This document shows, piece after piece, positions 26,101 through 36,000 of a stretch of 64,000 nt of DNA (its first letter is position 1; every line of letters begins with the position of its first letter). The stretch comes from Bin80 sp965261255. Its GTDB lineage: Bacteria > Bacteroidota > Rhodothermia > Rhodothermales > Bin80. Location: positions 682,001 through 746,000 of the forward strand of contig CBDHCQ010000004.1 in the NCBI GenBank assembly GCA_965261255.1, written 5' to 3'. Made by a program: the position numbers and the translations under genes. The notes under the pieces were generated by a model that was not told where the DNA came from, ran no database searches, and worked only from the letters and a program-made list of their open reading frames with translations.

Positions 26101-29100
26101 CCCGCCGTCACATACTCCAGAATATATCCATCCGCAGCCGCAGCATTGGGCTTCGACACATCTGTGCCAGCAGTTCCCGGCCTGTTTGAATCCAGGCTCA
26201 TATAGCCATCCATCACCGTAAGGTGTTCGGTGACCGTCAGCGTATTGTCATCTGAATCCGTATCAATCAGCACTAACGTTCCACTGCAGAGCCCCAGATT
26301 GGTTACCGTAACCGCATCTGAAATTCTCAGCTCTCTGTTAGCGCCCACATTCACGGACAGCCTAGTCACTGCAGATCCCATAGCTATCTCGTCCGAGTCG
26401 ACGGTCGCATACGTGATGTTATTCAACGTGGAGCCTGCGGCCAAAGTGCCTTCCAGACCATCTCCCTGGAGGATGATCGCATCTCCTACCTGAACGTTGT
26501 CATCAGCATCAAGCTCTCCGTCCGCGGTAACATGGACGGTAGTGGCTATGAGTGTCCCTTCTTCCTCCACCTCCACATTATCTGTAATGACCACGGTTTC
26601 AATTGTTAGCGATGTTCCATCAGTGAACACGAGATCCCCTTCGAGCATGACTTTATTTCCAAATCTCAACCCAGGGGCACTGCATAAGCCAGCGTGAATC
26701 GATGATGTCGCAGCGTGCTCCATCATGATTTCGGCATTTGCATAGACAAACACATCTCCTTCAACGGTAAGATTATGCGCCCTAGGATTGTTGGTCTTAT
26801 CAGTCCGAACTCCTGGAGCTCCCTCCAAGTTGATTGTCCCGCCATCTTCAACGACCAGGTCTCCCTCCACCGTAGACGTAGCGACCGTAGACGTATGGTC
26901 TTGACTGCTGTTTACGCTGAAGAGTACCTGAGTACCGCCAGAACTGCCATCAAATTCCAAGTCGAGGTCTCCCTCAATGGTATTGGATAAGCCTCCAAAT
27001 TCCACACCGGAATTCATCGCGCGCTCAAAATCGTCGGGATCCGAATTCGGGGTACCAAAAGTGGCACCAACACCGCCATCCCCACGAGTCAGGGTTACGT
27101 CCCCTTCAATCATTGCATTCTTCTCGAAAACAACCCGGGCATCGTTCCACTGCTCGACATTTCCGGTCACCGTGACAGCATTTCTGAAAATGACATCCGT
27201 GGTAATGTCCTCTGTCCCGTCGATACTTCCTACGGCAACGAGGTTACCGATTTCCTCCAGGGCGACACAGACATTTCCGGCGGCGACGGCATGGAGATCG
27301 TTCTCGACCGTGCCACCCCCTGTGACCATCAGGCAATCATCCGGGGTGAATTTGACTTTGGAAGGGGCAATCGCCTCGCCTGGGAGATAATCTCCTGGTT
27401 CATGCAGCGTGAACCCAGAGGCACTCCGCTCACCACTGGTATGGGCGATCCAGAGATCTCCCGTACCATCAATGGTGCCTTTGACATCCAATTTTCCATT
27501 CATCTTGCCCACATCACCTTTCGACAGTCGGACGCGCACGTCGGCGCCCTGTCCGAGGCTGAGGGTCTGTCCGCTGTTGACGGTCAGTTCGTCCACTGCA
27601 AGGATCGAGGTCTCGTCGTCGTCTGGATCATCCTCACTGATTGTCAGATCGTCTCTGACGACCAGCTTATCAATGGAGGGGGATCCTGAGATTTCAACTT
27701 CGTCGAAATGGACGGTGGCATCCTTATGGGTCATAACATTGGCCCCGTCGGCCAGCGTCACGGTTCCCGAAAAGCTCACGGCACCTTTCCCTGCTTTGCT
27801 CTCTCCCCTCACATAGACCCCAAGGGTCACCATCTTGTTGATCGTAATATCCTCCCGGATTGTTGCGGTCTCTCCGGTTCTTCGGACACGCACCAGGATC
27901 AAATCATCAAAACTTGCTGAACTCGCCGAAAGCACAGCTCCCAGCGTACACGGAGTAGCGGCATCGGTGCATTCACCAGTCGTGCCACCATCATCCGAAA
28001 CGGCGTAGCGAGTCACGACTCCTCTGGCCGCTGTGGTCGCATTTGCAACGTTAGAGGCTGCTCCCGTTTTCGCCGGATCAGCACTGTTTATAGCACTGAC
28101 GCGGTAGTGACGCGTGGTTCCAGGCTCCAGACCAGTGTGAGAGGCAGTGTACCTCGCGCCATCTGCCGTTGGATCTGTTGGGTTTGTTACTGTTATGCTC
28201 AAGTCCGTCCAACTGCCATCCGTCCCATCAGGAGACGATTCAATCTTGTAGCTAGCAATGGCAGAGCCTCCGTTATCATCCGGTGCCTCCCAAGACAAAT
28301 TGATGGTGGTTTCCCCATCCGCCACGGCTGTCAAGTCCTTGGGCGCATTTGGAATGTCGACCGCGGTCGCCATTGCAACGACAGAAGGATCTCCCGTACC
28401 AACACTGTTGGTGGCACTGACCCGGTAATGGTACGTGGCTCCGGCAGTCAAACCCGAGTGAACGGCTTCGTACATCGCGTCATCTGCCATTGGATCTGCT
28501 GGGTCTGTTACTGTCAGGTCCAAGTCCGCCCAGGTTCCGACGGTTGCACCCTCAGAGACCTCAATCTTCCAGCTGGTAATTGCAGCGCCTCCGTTCGACA
28601 CCGGTGCAGGCCACATCAGGGTGATGGTGTTCATGTCCTCGGCCGCCGTGGCTGTCAAGGTCGCGGGCGCACCTGGCTTGACTGCAGCAGTGGATACAGC
28701 GGCAGAAGAGGCAGAGGCTGCGCCCGGACCAGCATCCGTGATGGCGCTGACCCGATAAATGTAACTGGCTCCATGATCCAGGTCTTCGTGCTCGTACGCA
28801 TACTCCGTTACCTCACCTGGTGTAAGCAATTCACTCTCTGGATGCTCTTCCTTATCTTCTTCCACATCCGCCCAAGTTGCCCCTGCGTCCTTAGAGGCCT
28901 CAATCTTGTAGCCAGAAATGGGGGAGCCTCCGTTCGCGGGCTTATCTCCGTCCGCCACCGGTCGATCCCAAGTGAGCTCGATGCTCTGCATGTCATCAGC
29001 CAACGTGGCTGTCAAATTCCTGGGCATAAGTGCCTTGTTGGAGGAGATGACGCTTATAACGGCGGTGGGATCTCCCGTAGCCGCAGCGTTAATGGCGGAG

Positions 29101-30551
29101 ACCCGGTAACTGAACGTTTCTCCAACGGCACGACCCCTGTCTCGGAAGGCCCTTCCCGTATAACTTGCTGCCAATTCCTCCCAGGTCCCGGTGCCTGCCT
29201 GCGCATCATAATCAGGGGCCATTTCAATCTTGTAGGCAGTAACGGGCGGTTCTCCGTCAGGGTCTGGTGCTGTCCAGGACAGGTCGATGGCTTCTATCCC
29301 GTCCACGGCCACGACCTTCAAGTCTTTGGGGGCAGCTGGTCCGCCCAATTTAACACTTACAACATTGGCGACATTTCCCGTTCCAGCAGGACTGATGGCG
29401 CTGACCCGATAATAGTACGTGGTTACAGGATCTGTTGGAGTCAGCGTCGGGTCGGTATAGGTCACGCCCGTATTGCTTGCCACCAACTCCGCAAAAGTTA
29501 TCGTCCCGTCCGTAGAGGGAGCGCGCTCAATTCGGTATCCAGTGATGGCCAAGCCTCCGTTATTCGCCGGTGCAGTCCAAGATAGAGCGATTTCGCGTTC
29601 TTCATTGGTGGCGACGGCGTTCTCCACCACGGCTGTCAAGCCGGTGGGCGGATCGGGCACATCGTGCGTGGTCGCAGATGCAGTGGCAGACCAGTCTCCT
29701 CCGGCCGCGCTAGCAGCATTGATGGCCTTGACCCGGTAATGACGCGTGATTCCATAATTCGGATCCGCACCAGTAAGGTCGTGAACGGCAATGAACTTCG
29801 GCACCGCCGGATCTGCATCTGTATCTGCTGCTGTTACTGTTATATCTGTCGATGTCGCCCAAGAATCATCATCGGTTAAGTCTGCTGTGACCTCAATGAC
29901 GTAGCTAGCAACAGCCTCGTCAACGGCCAAGCCTCCACTATTAGCCTCAGCCACTGGACTCCAAGATATAGTGATGCGAGCGTTTTGGTCGCCCGTCGTC
30001 GCATCGGCCGCCCCAGCCCTGGCTGCTACGTCACTGGGCGGATCGGGCACGTTGTGCGTGGTCGCAGATACAGCGTATGCAGAGGGAGTTCCCGTGCCCT
30101 GACCATTGATAGCGCTGATCCGATAATGACGCGTGAGGTTATGGCTCGGAGTCTCAGCATTAGCATCAGCCTCCTCAGGAAGTATATGAACGAAGGTAAA
30201 CTTCGTTACCGGCGGATCTGCAGCTGCATCTGGTAGTGTTGCACCCGTCAAATCCACTGTCGTCCAGTCCGGCGTTGCAGCGGTTGGGTCTTTAGAGACC
30301 TCAAGCTTGTAGCCCGCAATGCCTGGTTCAAGGGCCAAGCCTCCGTTATTCGCTTCAGCCACCGGAGTCCAAGTGAGAGTGATGCGACCATGTTGGTCGC
30401 CCGTCGTCTCATCGGCCGCCCCAGCCCTGGCTGCCAAGTCAGTGGGCGGATCGGGCGTACTGAATTGTTTTGCAAATGCACCGGGAACCACGATCAGCAT
30501 GGCAAGCAGTGTCACACAGCCAACCCCTAAAAAATTAGTAATGTGTTTCAT
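23190..30551 (-). CDS. Giant T9SS-secreted surface protein A (FN3 repeats, beta-helix, DUF4397, sorting domain)
   Basis: This 2,453-residue protein begins with a signal peptide (VPGAFA-KQ). Seven fibronectin-III-like repeats of about 110-130 residues follow to about residue 830 (each opening like PDPPTDLAARAG and holding a YKIE and YRVSAIN strand pair). A cysteine pair (GECTDAATPCTLGAVL) then introduces a long repetitive beta region to about residue 2050, consistent with a right-handed beta-helix. Near residues 2150-2350 a DUF4397 domain is readable (ARIQFIHNLPLPFPVDLFLD), and the C-terminus holds the type A sorting domain (GNYPNPFNPSTRI, GQYLYRI, TGRMTLVK). An adhesin or surface-layer role is likely. 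It is paralogous to gene B; the ribosome site GGAGG precedes ATG by ten bases. Confidence 0.9.
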   Translation of the reverse strand: MKHITNFLGVGCVTLLAMLIVVPGAFAKQFSTPDPPTDLAARAGAADETTGDQHGRITLTWTPVAEANNGGLALEPGIAGYKLEVSKDPTAATPDWTTVDLTGATLPDAAADPPVTKFTFVHILPEEADANAETPSHNLTRHYRISAINGQGTGTPSAYAVSATTHNVPDPPSDVAARAGAADATTGDQNARITISWSPVAEANSGGLAVDEAVASYVIEVTADLTDDDSWATSTDITVTAADTDADPAVPKFIAVHDLTGADPNYGITRHYRVKAINAASAAGGDWSATASATTHDVPDPPTGLTAVVENAVATNEEREIALSWTAPANNGGLAITGYRIERAPSTDGTITFAELVASNTGVTYTDPTLTPTDPVTTYYYRVSAISPAGTGNVANVVSVKLGGPAAPKDLKVVAVDGIEAIDLSWTAPDPDGEPPVTAYKIEMAPDYDAQAGTGTWEELAASYTGRAFRDRGRAVGETFSYRVSAINAAATGDPTAVISVISSNKALMPRNLTATLADDMQSIELTWDRPVADGDKPANGGSPISGYKIEASKDAGATWADVEEDKEEHPESELLTPGEVTEYAYEHEDLDHGASYIYRVSAITDAGPGAASASSAAVSTAAVKPGAPATLTATAAEDMNTITLMWPAPVSNGGAAITSWKIEVSEGATVGTWADLDLTVTDPADPMADDAMYEAVHSGLTAGATYHYRVSATNSVGTGDPSVVAMATAVDIPNAPKDLTAVADGETTINLSWEAPDDNGGSAIASYKIESSPDGTDGSWTDLSITVTNPTDPTADGARYTASHTGLEPGTTRHYRVSAINSADPAKTGAASNVANATTAARGVVTRYAVSDDGGTTGECTDAATPCTLGAVLSASSASFDDLILVRVRRTGETATIREDITINKMVTLGVYVRGESKAGKGAVSFSGTVTLADGANVMTHKDATVHFDEVEISGSPSIDKLVVRDDLTISEDDPDDDETSILAVDELTVNSGQTLSLGQGADVRVRLSKGDVGKMNGKLDVKGTIDGTGDLWIAHTSGERSASGFTLHEPGDYLPGEAIAPSKVKFTPDDCLMVTGGGTVENDLHAVAAGNVCVALEEIGNLVAVGSIDGTEDITTDVIFRNAVTVTGNVEQWNDARVVFEKNAMIEGDVTLTRGDGGVGATFGTPNSDPDDFERAMNSGVEFGGLSNTIEGDLDLEFDGSSGGTQVLFSVNSSQDHTSTVATSTVEGDLVVEDGGTINLEGAPGVRTDKTNNPRAHNLTVEGDVFVYANAEIMMEHAATSSIHAGLCSAPGLRFGNKVMLEGDLVFTDGTSLTIETVVITDNVEVEEEGTLIATTVHVTADGELDADDNVQVGDAIILQGDGLEGTLAAGSTLNNITYATVDSDEIAMGSAVTRLSVNVGANRELRISDAVTVTNLGLCSGTLVLIDTDSDDNTLTVTEHLTVMDGYMSLDSNRPGTAGTDVSKPNAAAADGYILEYVTAGERMAGAEWFAPRKVAVNHDDAVVIVNEAKSLTEGVHIFKGHLHMKGDDSHLTVGMASSVSGISPFVMVDNGELHSNGNNVVVNGTVTVVPGDKKTGKIVTGGGELHVLGQNPKGVYTNESAVATVGVGGTIDVGTGALQLGPAYTAAANGLEGDARPDVTLTLTKTDKGMGTVTGKIYVPAGSKQTSINGEAFDTVVLDAAANPKKVATGAGNWGGGLNFHDTKVTIDSLAAMNDGAVEFYDQGDVNAEGYAITIAKDVELNSARIYVNQNNSLKFGGDLTFGKTGGMRAWDESSVTVMGDYTQNKGSQHAGHQDGMGLAGANMFTVMGDFMVADSAHRFESNENTSIVLKGDFHFGMVMTGSDKMLNAMLEFSGKEAQMAGSEVDLGNVLINNSKGIMLSDTMSQGATSMLTLTSGVISSDMHPWVLKNTDIEEDVRGRNNALTTCDSDENCAYVIKGGTRRAHVTTGVSRHVMKGNSGEGEMSGGYLFPVGGMSGDRAHYRPLILQLEDDLSEAMPVTVSPMMGSDDPGEINIVVPVQGGSLTLNAYADMFWKVESKEAPDQNSHIRIAASGLANVFDDSRLRMVQWDCDWSNARLAGMQIVGSDADSFAENGYVNGVLNLTQRSVETGTCAILGVAANGIENPIHMDPLTGGLARIQFIHNLPLPFPVDLFLDGVKLMGGLNFQSATGYGHYAAGDHVISVMPVVPPGVPAAPIEIPLPSLVNEQNYAVVAHGSVADPRIQILSTKLRSSVDNMVDAILVHGSGDLGDVDVRILDPADNMTPTKLLANNFSFNSATRYISLEPGAHNVQVTSPDNREEVNVYYLDLNGYQGETLVLNLSGGKDDLGFMGVRTNGNVFLSQVVTGVEEEGNPEIPTEFTLHGNYPNPFNPSTRIQFDLPESAQVTLQVVDMLGRQVMTLPAKQVEAGANRTLELSATNLASGQYLYRIIATGAESQYVKTGRMTLVK

Positions 30552-30615
30552 GTTCTTGGGCCTCCGCCCGTTGAGTTATGAGTTTGGTTTAAAGTTGAGT
30601 AGAACAGCAGGGATA

Positions 30616-30631
30616 CCTAACTGCAATTAGG
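30616..30631. promoter_or_regulatory. Palindromic site 1 upstream of giant gene A
   Basis: CCTAACTGCAATTAGG has 5-bp inverted arms (CCTAA/TTAGG) around the asymmetric centre CTGCAA. The exact reverse complement occurs at 32955-32970 upstream of gene B. It lies 65 bases before the start codon of gene A. It could be an operator shared by both genes or a crossover site for the recombinase between them. Confidence 0.6.
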
Positions 30632-30635
30632 TAGG

Positions 30636-30651
30636 CCTAACTCGATTTAGG
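30636..30651. promoter_or_regulatory. Palindromic site 2 upstream of giant gene A
   Basis: CCTAACTCGATTTAGG repeats the CCTAA-N6-TTAGG plan exactly 20 bases from site 1, about two helical turns, with a different centre. Gene B has no counterpart, so control of the two genes may differ. Confidence 0.55.
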
Positions 30652-31739
30652 TACTCCCGGTACTCTCTCTGAGAGATTACACGCCAAGTAACGACTACAC
30701 GTAATCCCTTCTGAGACTTTACAAGTGTTTCTTCAGAAAGTTAAAAAGATTTCGCCAGTAGTTAGATAAGGAAAATTTCGTTGGATTGCAACTACAGTGC
30801 CAAATCGATGCCAAAGTATCCCGATCAAAATCAATAGAGCGATCTATTCAGCCTGACCCCGTCCAACAATGACCTGTATCGGTTTGATCCAGTCACAAAG
30901 ACGAAAATAATGTCAAGACGTAAACTCTCATGTAATTCCACTGATCCACAGCCGACCGTTCATTCGATCAACCGAACTTGATAAACAACGCTGAACTGTG
31001 CAATTAACGACTTGCTCAACGGAACGAGACCGTTAGCAATGAGAAGATATGAAAACTGCCTCTATTCTACATAATTCCTGCGAATTTACCCCGATCAGTC
31101 GGAATTGTGTATTGCAAAAGAGAGGGCCTTCTGCATTAGCCCCTATAGTAATGGTATAAATAAGCCAAAAATCTACGAATCCTTGGCTGTGCCTGTCATC
31201 CAGAAGGGCCACATCGGCGAAAAACGACCTCAACGAAGATGAGAGCCTCCCTGCAACGATGGAAACGGGGATGTGTGGCTGTGAATCGTAGGAGAGCACG
31301 CACGACCAAGAATGTACGGTTCCCCGAGCGAATCAATATTTGTTAGCGATTCCAGAGGCACAATAAAAATTTATTGCCTACCAGCGGGCGGCGGATAAAT
31401 TGAATGCACGGAGCATGGATTCACCAATGGCACCGACTGGATGACATTCCAAACTGCCACTTAGTGAGAACTTGGAGAGTTAGTCCACCCAAACCAGCAA
31501 ATCCAAACCCTGAAACTGGATTGGCGACTTGCCGAACCGGTGTACAGCCTTTGTGGCGAATGACATCCATGATGCCTGCCGTCATCAGGCTTGGCGAAAA
31601 TCCTGCACTGCTGCCGCCGTGGTTCAGAAAACAGCCGGAGGATGGTATTTGGGGGTTGATTAGGAAAATAGAGTTCCTAAATTGAATCCGGTGTCTCTAC
31701 TGCTATACCACTCAATCCAGACTCGTAACTAAACAGGTA
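30652..31739. other. Spacer between the giant genes, no supported gene
   Basis: Short frames exist (31033-31299 minus, 31404-31685 plus) without domains or good ribosome sites. The only recognisable coding trace nearby is the gene-end fragment at 31740-31784. Confidence 0.4.
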
Positions 31740-31784
31740 GAGAGTAAGTATGTGAAGACAGGTCGCCTGACACTGGTGAAGTAA
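31740..31784 (+). pseudogene. 3' fragment of a third giant-protein paralogue
   Basis: Reading ESKYVKTGRLTLVK followed by TAA, this is the last 14 codons of the type A sorting domain as in genes A (ESQYVKTGRMTLVK) and B (ESRYVKTGRMTLVK). Nothing upstream continues the gene. Its presence in the spacer implies a former third copy or a past recombination event at this locus. Confidence 0.75.
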
Positions 31785-31826
31785 TACATATGGGAATAGC
31801 TTGGAACCTGTTCTCGGCGTAAAGAA

Positions 31827-31866
31827 GAGCGCCCCGGTACGGAAAAATATCGGTGTGCTTTTTGTT
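31827..31866 (+). terminator. Imperfect hairpin after the gene-end fragment
   Basis: The left part AGCGCCCCGGTA repeats the terminator arm found after genes A and B, and TATCGGTGTGCT can pair with it imperfectly, followed by TTTTTG. It looks like a degraded copy of the giant-gene terminator, as expected if the third copy was once complete. Confidence 0.5.
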
Positions 31867-31901
31867 TCAGATTGATGAAAGTACCGATTAAGGGGGGTAA
31901 G

Positions 31902-32897
31902 CTACTCCTGGTTATAGCGGAAACGAGCTATGGCACCATTGCCCGCGGCCTCATTTCGGCAATACGCTGCAGGCATTAACGGAGACTTCCATCGGCCGGC
32001 AGTCTGCAACTGAGGAAGTGTGGCACCACGGCGGGCAAGACTCTGAGCAGATCCAATGCGAAACGAGTGCGCGGATACACTGGGTCCCATATCCTCACCG
32101 CCGGAATCATCTTCGGGGAACAGCTCAGGCAGATAAAGCTTTGACTGCGCAATCACTATTCGGCGAACCGACTGGCGGGTCAAAGGCGTCGACTGGACTG
32201 AGCCACCACGCCGGATGCCTGTGAATACAAATTCCCCGACATTACCTTGCAACTTACCCCAAACCCGTAAGCGTGTCACTGTGACTGCCCCTAGATAAAG
32301 TATTGCGCCCTGTCCCTCTTGGTCGGACTTTGACACGCGAACGGTAAGTCGACCAGAGCCATCACGCTCCCAGTAGAGATCTTTCCAGCGAATCGAGACC
32401 AATTCTGATACACGGAGCATGGCATCGCTCATTGTACTGACCAATGCCGCATCCCGAGCTGCGGCCTCGGGAGAGCTCGGAGAAGCCTCTCGCTCAATCA
32501 TCAGCGCTAAATAATCCGCATCCCGAAACCGGATCGGAGTAACCTGACCACGTCCGCGTCCCCGACCCTCACGCCGAATACCACGCATGACGCTTGTTGT
32601 CATTGAACCAACTGGAGACTCGGCATCGGCAAGGCGGCAAACGCAACGCACGGCGGCCAGTGCTAGACTCACCGAGGCTGGCGCAAGGCCTTTCTTGTGC
32701 AGGAAGGCCAGATACTCTGCCAGCAACTCGTCGCTGAGTGGACGACCACCAAGCCAAGCGGACAGTTTCTTCCATTCTCCACGATAGGCTTCACGCGTTC
32801 GAAGAGCAAGCGATGCCTCCATGAGCACACGGACCTCGGACGAGCAGGTCGGTTCCGTCTCGCCTGCAATGGCAATTGGGCGCTCACTGGACGGCAT
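31902..32897 (-). CDS. Tyrosine recombinase (phage integrase family)
   Basis: The 331-residue enzyme has a SAM-like core-binding domain (residues 25-110, LRTREAYRGEWKKLSAWLGG) and a catalytic domain with the active set visible: Arg162 (AMLRVSEL), Lys190 (VRVSKSD), His277 and Arg280 (AHSFRIG), Trp303 in the usual second-histidine position (GRWKSP) and the nucleophile Tyr312 (AAYC). Such enzymes cut and rejoin DNA at paired inverted sites; roles range from mobile-element integration to promoter or gene inversion. It sits inside the 2.3-kb spacer between two inverted paralogous genes, with identical palindromes on both sides, so action on this locus is a fair hypothesis. It is the only gene in the spacer and appears intact. 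Confidence 0.88.
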   Translation of the reverse strand: MPSSERPIAIAGETEPTCSSEVRVLMEASLALRTREAYRGEWKKLSAWLGGRPLSDELLAEYLAFLHKKGLAPASVSLALAAVRCVCRLADAESPVGSMTTSVMRGIRREGRGRGRGQVTPIRFRDADYLALMIEREASPSSPEAAARDAALVSTMSDAMLRVSELVSIRWKDLYWERDGSGRLTVRVSKSDQEGQGAILYLGAVTVTRLRVWGKLQGNVGEFVFTGIRRGGSVQSTPLTRQSVRRIVIAQSKLYLPELFPEDDSGGEDMGPSVSAHSFRIGSAQSLARRGATLPQLQTAGRWKSPLMPAAYCRNEAAGNGAIARFRYNQE

Positions 32898-32954
32898 AAG
32901 GCCACGCGGATAGGAGGTGTGATCATAAGTTACGGAAGAATTTTATTAACGTTC

Positions 32955-32970
32955 CCTAATTGCAGTTAGG
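32955..32970. promoter_or_regulatory. Palindromic site upstream of giant gene B
   Basis: CCTAATTGCAGTTAGG is the exact reverse complement of the site at 30616-30631. It lies 65 bases before the start codon of gene B, the same distance as in gene A, and 57 bases from the start of the divergent recombinase gene, so it could act on both. Confidence 0.6.
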
Positions 32971-33035
32971 TGCCTCCTGTTATTCTACCAACATCACAAT
33001 CGAACTCTCAACTCAACGGGCGGAGGCCCAAGAAC

Positions 33036-36000
33036 ATGAAATACATTACTAATTTTTTAGGGGTTGGCTGCGTAGCACTGCTTGCCATGCTGATCATGGC
33101 TCCTGGTGCATTTGCACAGCAATTCTCGCCACCCGATCCGCCCACTGACTTGGCGGCCATGGCCGGGGACCCCACGGAGACGAATCCGCAACAAGGCCGT
33201 ATCCATCTAACTTGGAGTCCAGTGGCTGATGCGAACAACGGAGGTCTGCCCCTTTTGGCGGGCATTGCTGGCTACACCATTGAGATCTCTACGGATTATG
33301 ATGCTGCGGATCCAACCGCTGCAACTTGGACGGAAGTGCCAGATGCGCAACGAGCAGTAACACTACCAGATGCAGCAGCAGATCCGCCGGTAACGATGTT
33401 CACCGTCGTTCACACCCTCCCCGAGGAAGGTGACGGTGATGCTGCGACTGCTAGCCATAACCTCACGCGTCATTACCGGGTCAAAGCCGAAAATGGTGAG
33501 GGCGTGGGAGATCCCTCTGCAATTGTAATGGCGACCACGCATAACGTGCCCGATCCGCCCACTGACTTGACAGCCGTGGCCGGGAACTCCACCGATGCGA
33601 CGGCCGCGCAAAACGGCCGCATCACTGTAACTTGGAGTCCGGTGGAAGAGGCTAATAACGGAGGCTTGGCCATTACCTCATACATACTTGAGAGCACTGC
33701 GGACCTAACCGCTGATCCGGTGGTTTGGACGGCACAGACAGCAACAGCGCCAGATCCAAGCGCGACTCCGCCGACAACGATGTACAGCTTCGTTCACGAC
33801 CTTAGTTCTGAGACTCCGAGTTATGGGATCACGCGTCATTACCGGGTCAGAGCCGTTAATGCTGCTAGTGCGGCTGGGGGAGAAAACGCCACTGCATCTG
33901 CGACCACGCACGCCGTGCCGGATGCGCCCACTGGCTTGACAGCCGCGGTGTCGGCGGACGCAACCACCAACACTTCGAGCGACATCGCTCTAACTTGGAC
34001 TGCGCCGGCTAATAACGGAGGCTTGGCCATCACCAACTACCAAGTTGAGACCTCTACGGACAACGGGTTAACTTGGACGGACCTGCAACCAGCAGGTGGG
34101 ACAGTTACGGCCGTGACCTATACTCACGAGGATCAGACTGTAGCAGATCCGGTAGTCACGCACATTTACCGGATCAGGGCCGAAAGTGCTGCTGGCGTGG
34201 GAGAGCCCTCCGACCTTTTAGGTGTTAAATTGGCCCCACCCGCCGCACCCGCCGACTTCTATGCCCGGGCCGTGGATCAGCAAGAGTCCATTGACCTGTT
34301 CTGGAGCGCACCAATGAATGATGGCGAACCGGCCGTTACTGGCTACAGGGTTGAAAAGTCTACTGATTATGATGCGGCGAATCCAACCGCCGCAACCTGG
34401 ACCGATTTGGAAGCAAATTATCAGGGAAGGGCCTACAGAGACAGAAATCTTACCGCTGGGGAGACGTACCATTACCGGGTCAGAGCCCTTAATGGTGTCA
34501 GCGACGATGCTACTGACGGCCCGGGGGGACCTACCACCGATGTTGCAAGTGTCATCTCATCAAACAAGGCACGTATGCCTAGGAATTTGGTAGCCACGTT
34601 GGCCGATGACATGATGAGCGTCCATCTAGCTTGGGATGGACCGGTGGCGGAAGAAGGCGAAGATGGTGATCCCGCGAACGGAGGCTCCCCCATTACTGGC
34701 TACAAGATTGAGGTCTCTACGGACGGAGGGACAACCTGGGCGGACGTGGTTGAGGATATGGAAGTTCATCCAGAGAGTGGATTGCTAAACCCTGCGCCAG
34801 GTAGCGAATTTGAGTACACTCACAGTGGCTTGAGTCCTGGAACCAGTTACATGTACCGGGTCAGCGCCTTCACCGATGCTGGTCCTGGGCATGCCTCTGA
34901 CGTTGCCACTGCGTCCACCGATGCAGTCTTGCCAGGTGCGACTAACGACTTGGCAGCCACGGCGGAAATGGACGCGCCCAGCATCGAGCTTGAGTGGTCT
35001 CCACCGGCGGATGACGGAGGCGCTGACATTACTGGCTGGACGATTCAGTCCTCTACGGATTATACCGATGATGGGGATGACGAAAACGATACCTGGACGG
35101 ACTTGAATCTAACAGTAACAGACCCAGATCCAATGGCAACTCCGCCGACAACGATGCACAGCGCCGTTCACGCGGGTTTGAATGCCGGAGCCACGTACCA
35201 TTACCGGGTCAGGGCCATCAACAGTGCTGTTGATGAGACGGCTGATCCGCCGAAAGTAGCAGAATGGTCTAACATTGCAATGGCGACCGCGGTCGACATC
35301 CCAAATGCGCCCACCGGCTTGACAGCCACGGCGGATGGGGAAAACACGATCAATTTGTCTTGGACTGCGCCGGAGTTGGCCGGACCTTCTGCCTCTGCCA
35401 TTACTGGCTGGAAGATTGAGGTCTCTGCGGATTATGATGGCTCGGTGGATCCACCCACCGGAACTTGGGCGGACTTGGATATAACAGTAACAGATCCAGT
35501 TGCGCCAGCAACGATGCACACTGCCTCTCACACTGGCCTGGATCCCGCAACCACGCGTCACTACCGGGTCAGTGCCATGAACGCTGCTACCCGCACGGGA
35601 GCACCCTCCGACGTTGCAAGTGCGACGACAATGGCCGCAGGAATCGTGACCGCGATCCGCTACGCCGTTTCGGATGATGGTAGCGATTCTGGTGATTGCA
35701 CCAGTGCCGCTGCTCCGTGTACGCTGGAAGCTGCGCTTGCAGCGAGTTCAGAAATGGGTGTTGATACGGTCCTGGTGCGTATCCGAAGAAAGGGGGAGAC
35801 CGCAACCATTGGAGATGATACTACGATCGACAAGATGGTGACCCTTGGGGTCTATGTGAGGGGAACGAGCACTGCGGACAACGGTGCCGTGAGTTTTACG
35901 GGATCAGTGAAGTTTGCTGCTGGGGGCGACCTTATGACCCATAAGAAGGCTACCCTCCTTTTCGATGAACTTGAACTCTCGGGAATGTCCTCTATTGATA

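Larger units (their letters stand above)
22780..30651. repeat. Left arm of the large inverted duplication
   Basis: This arm holds giant gene A, its upstream control region and about 0.4 kb beyond its 3' end. All three parts have counterparts on the opposite strand at about 32950-40890. Similarity is highest around the start codon, where runs of about 30 identical bases occur, and over the C-terminal third. It is lowest in the fibronectin repeats. Confidence 0.85.

Noticed and set aside
28107..29585. A 492-codon frame antisense to giant gene A, and many shorter antisense frames in both giant genes
   Set aside because: They lie in the fibronectin repeats of a clear gene, have biased arginine/cysteine-rich composition and show no domain; repeated coding sequence readily leaves the opposite strand open.
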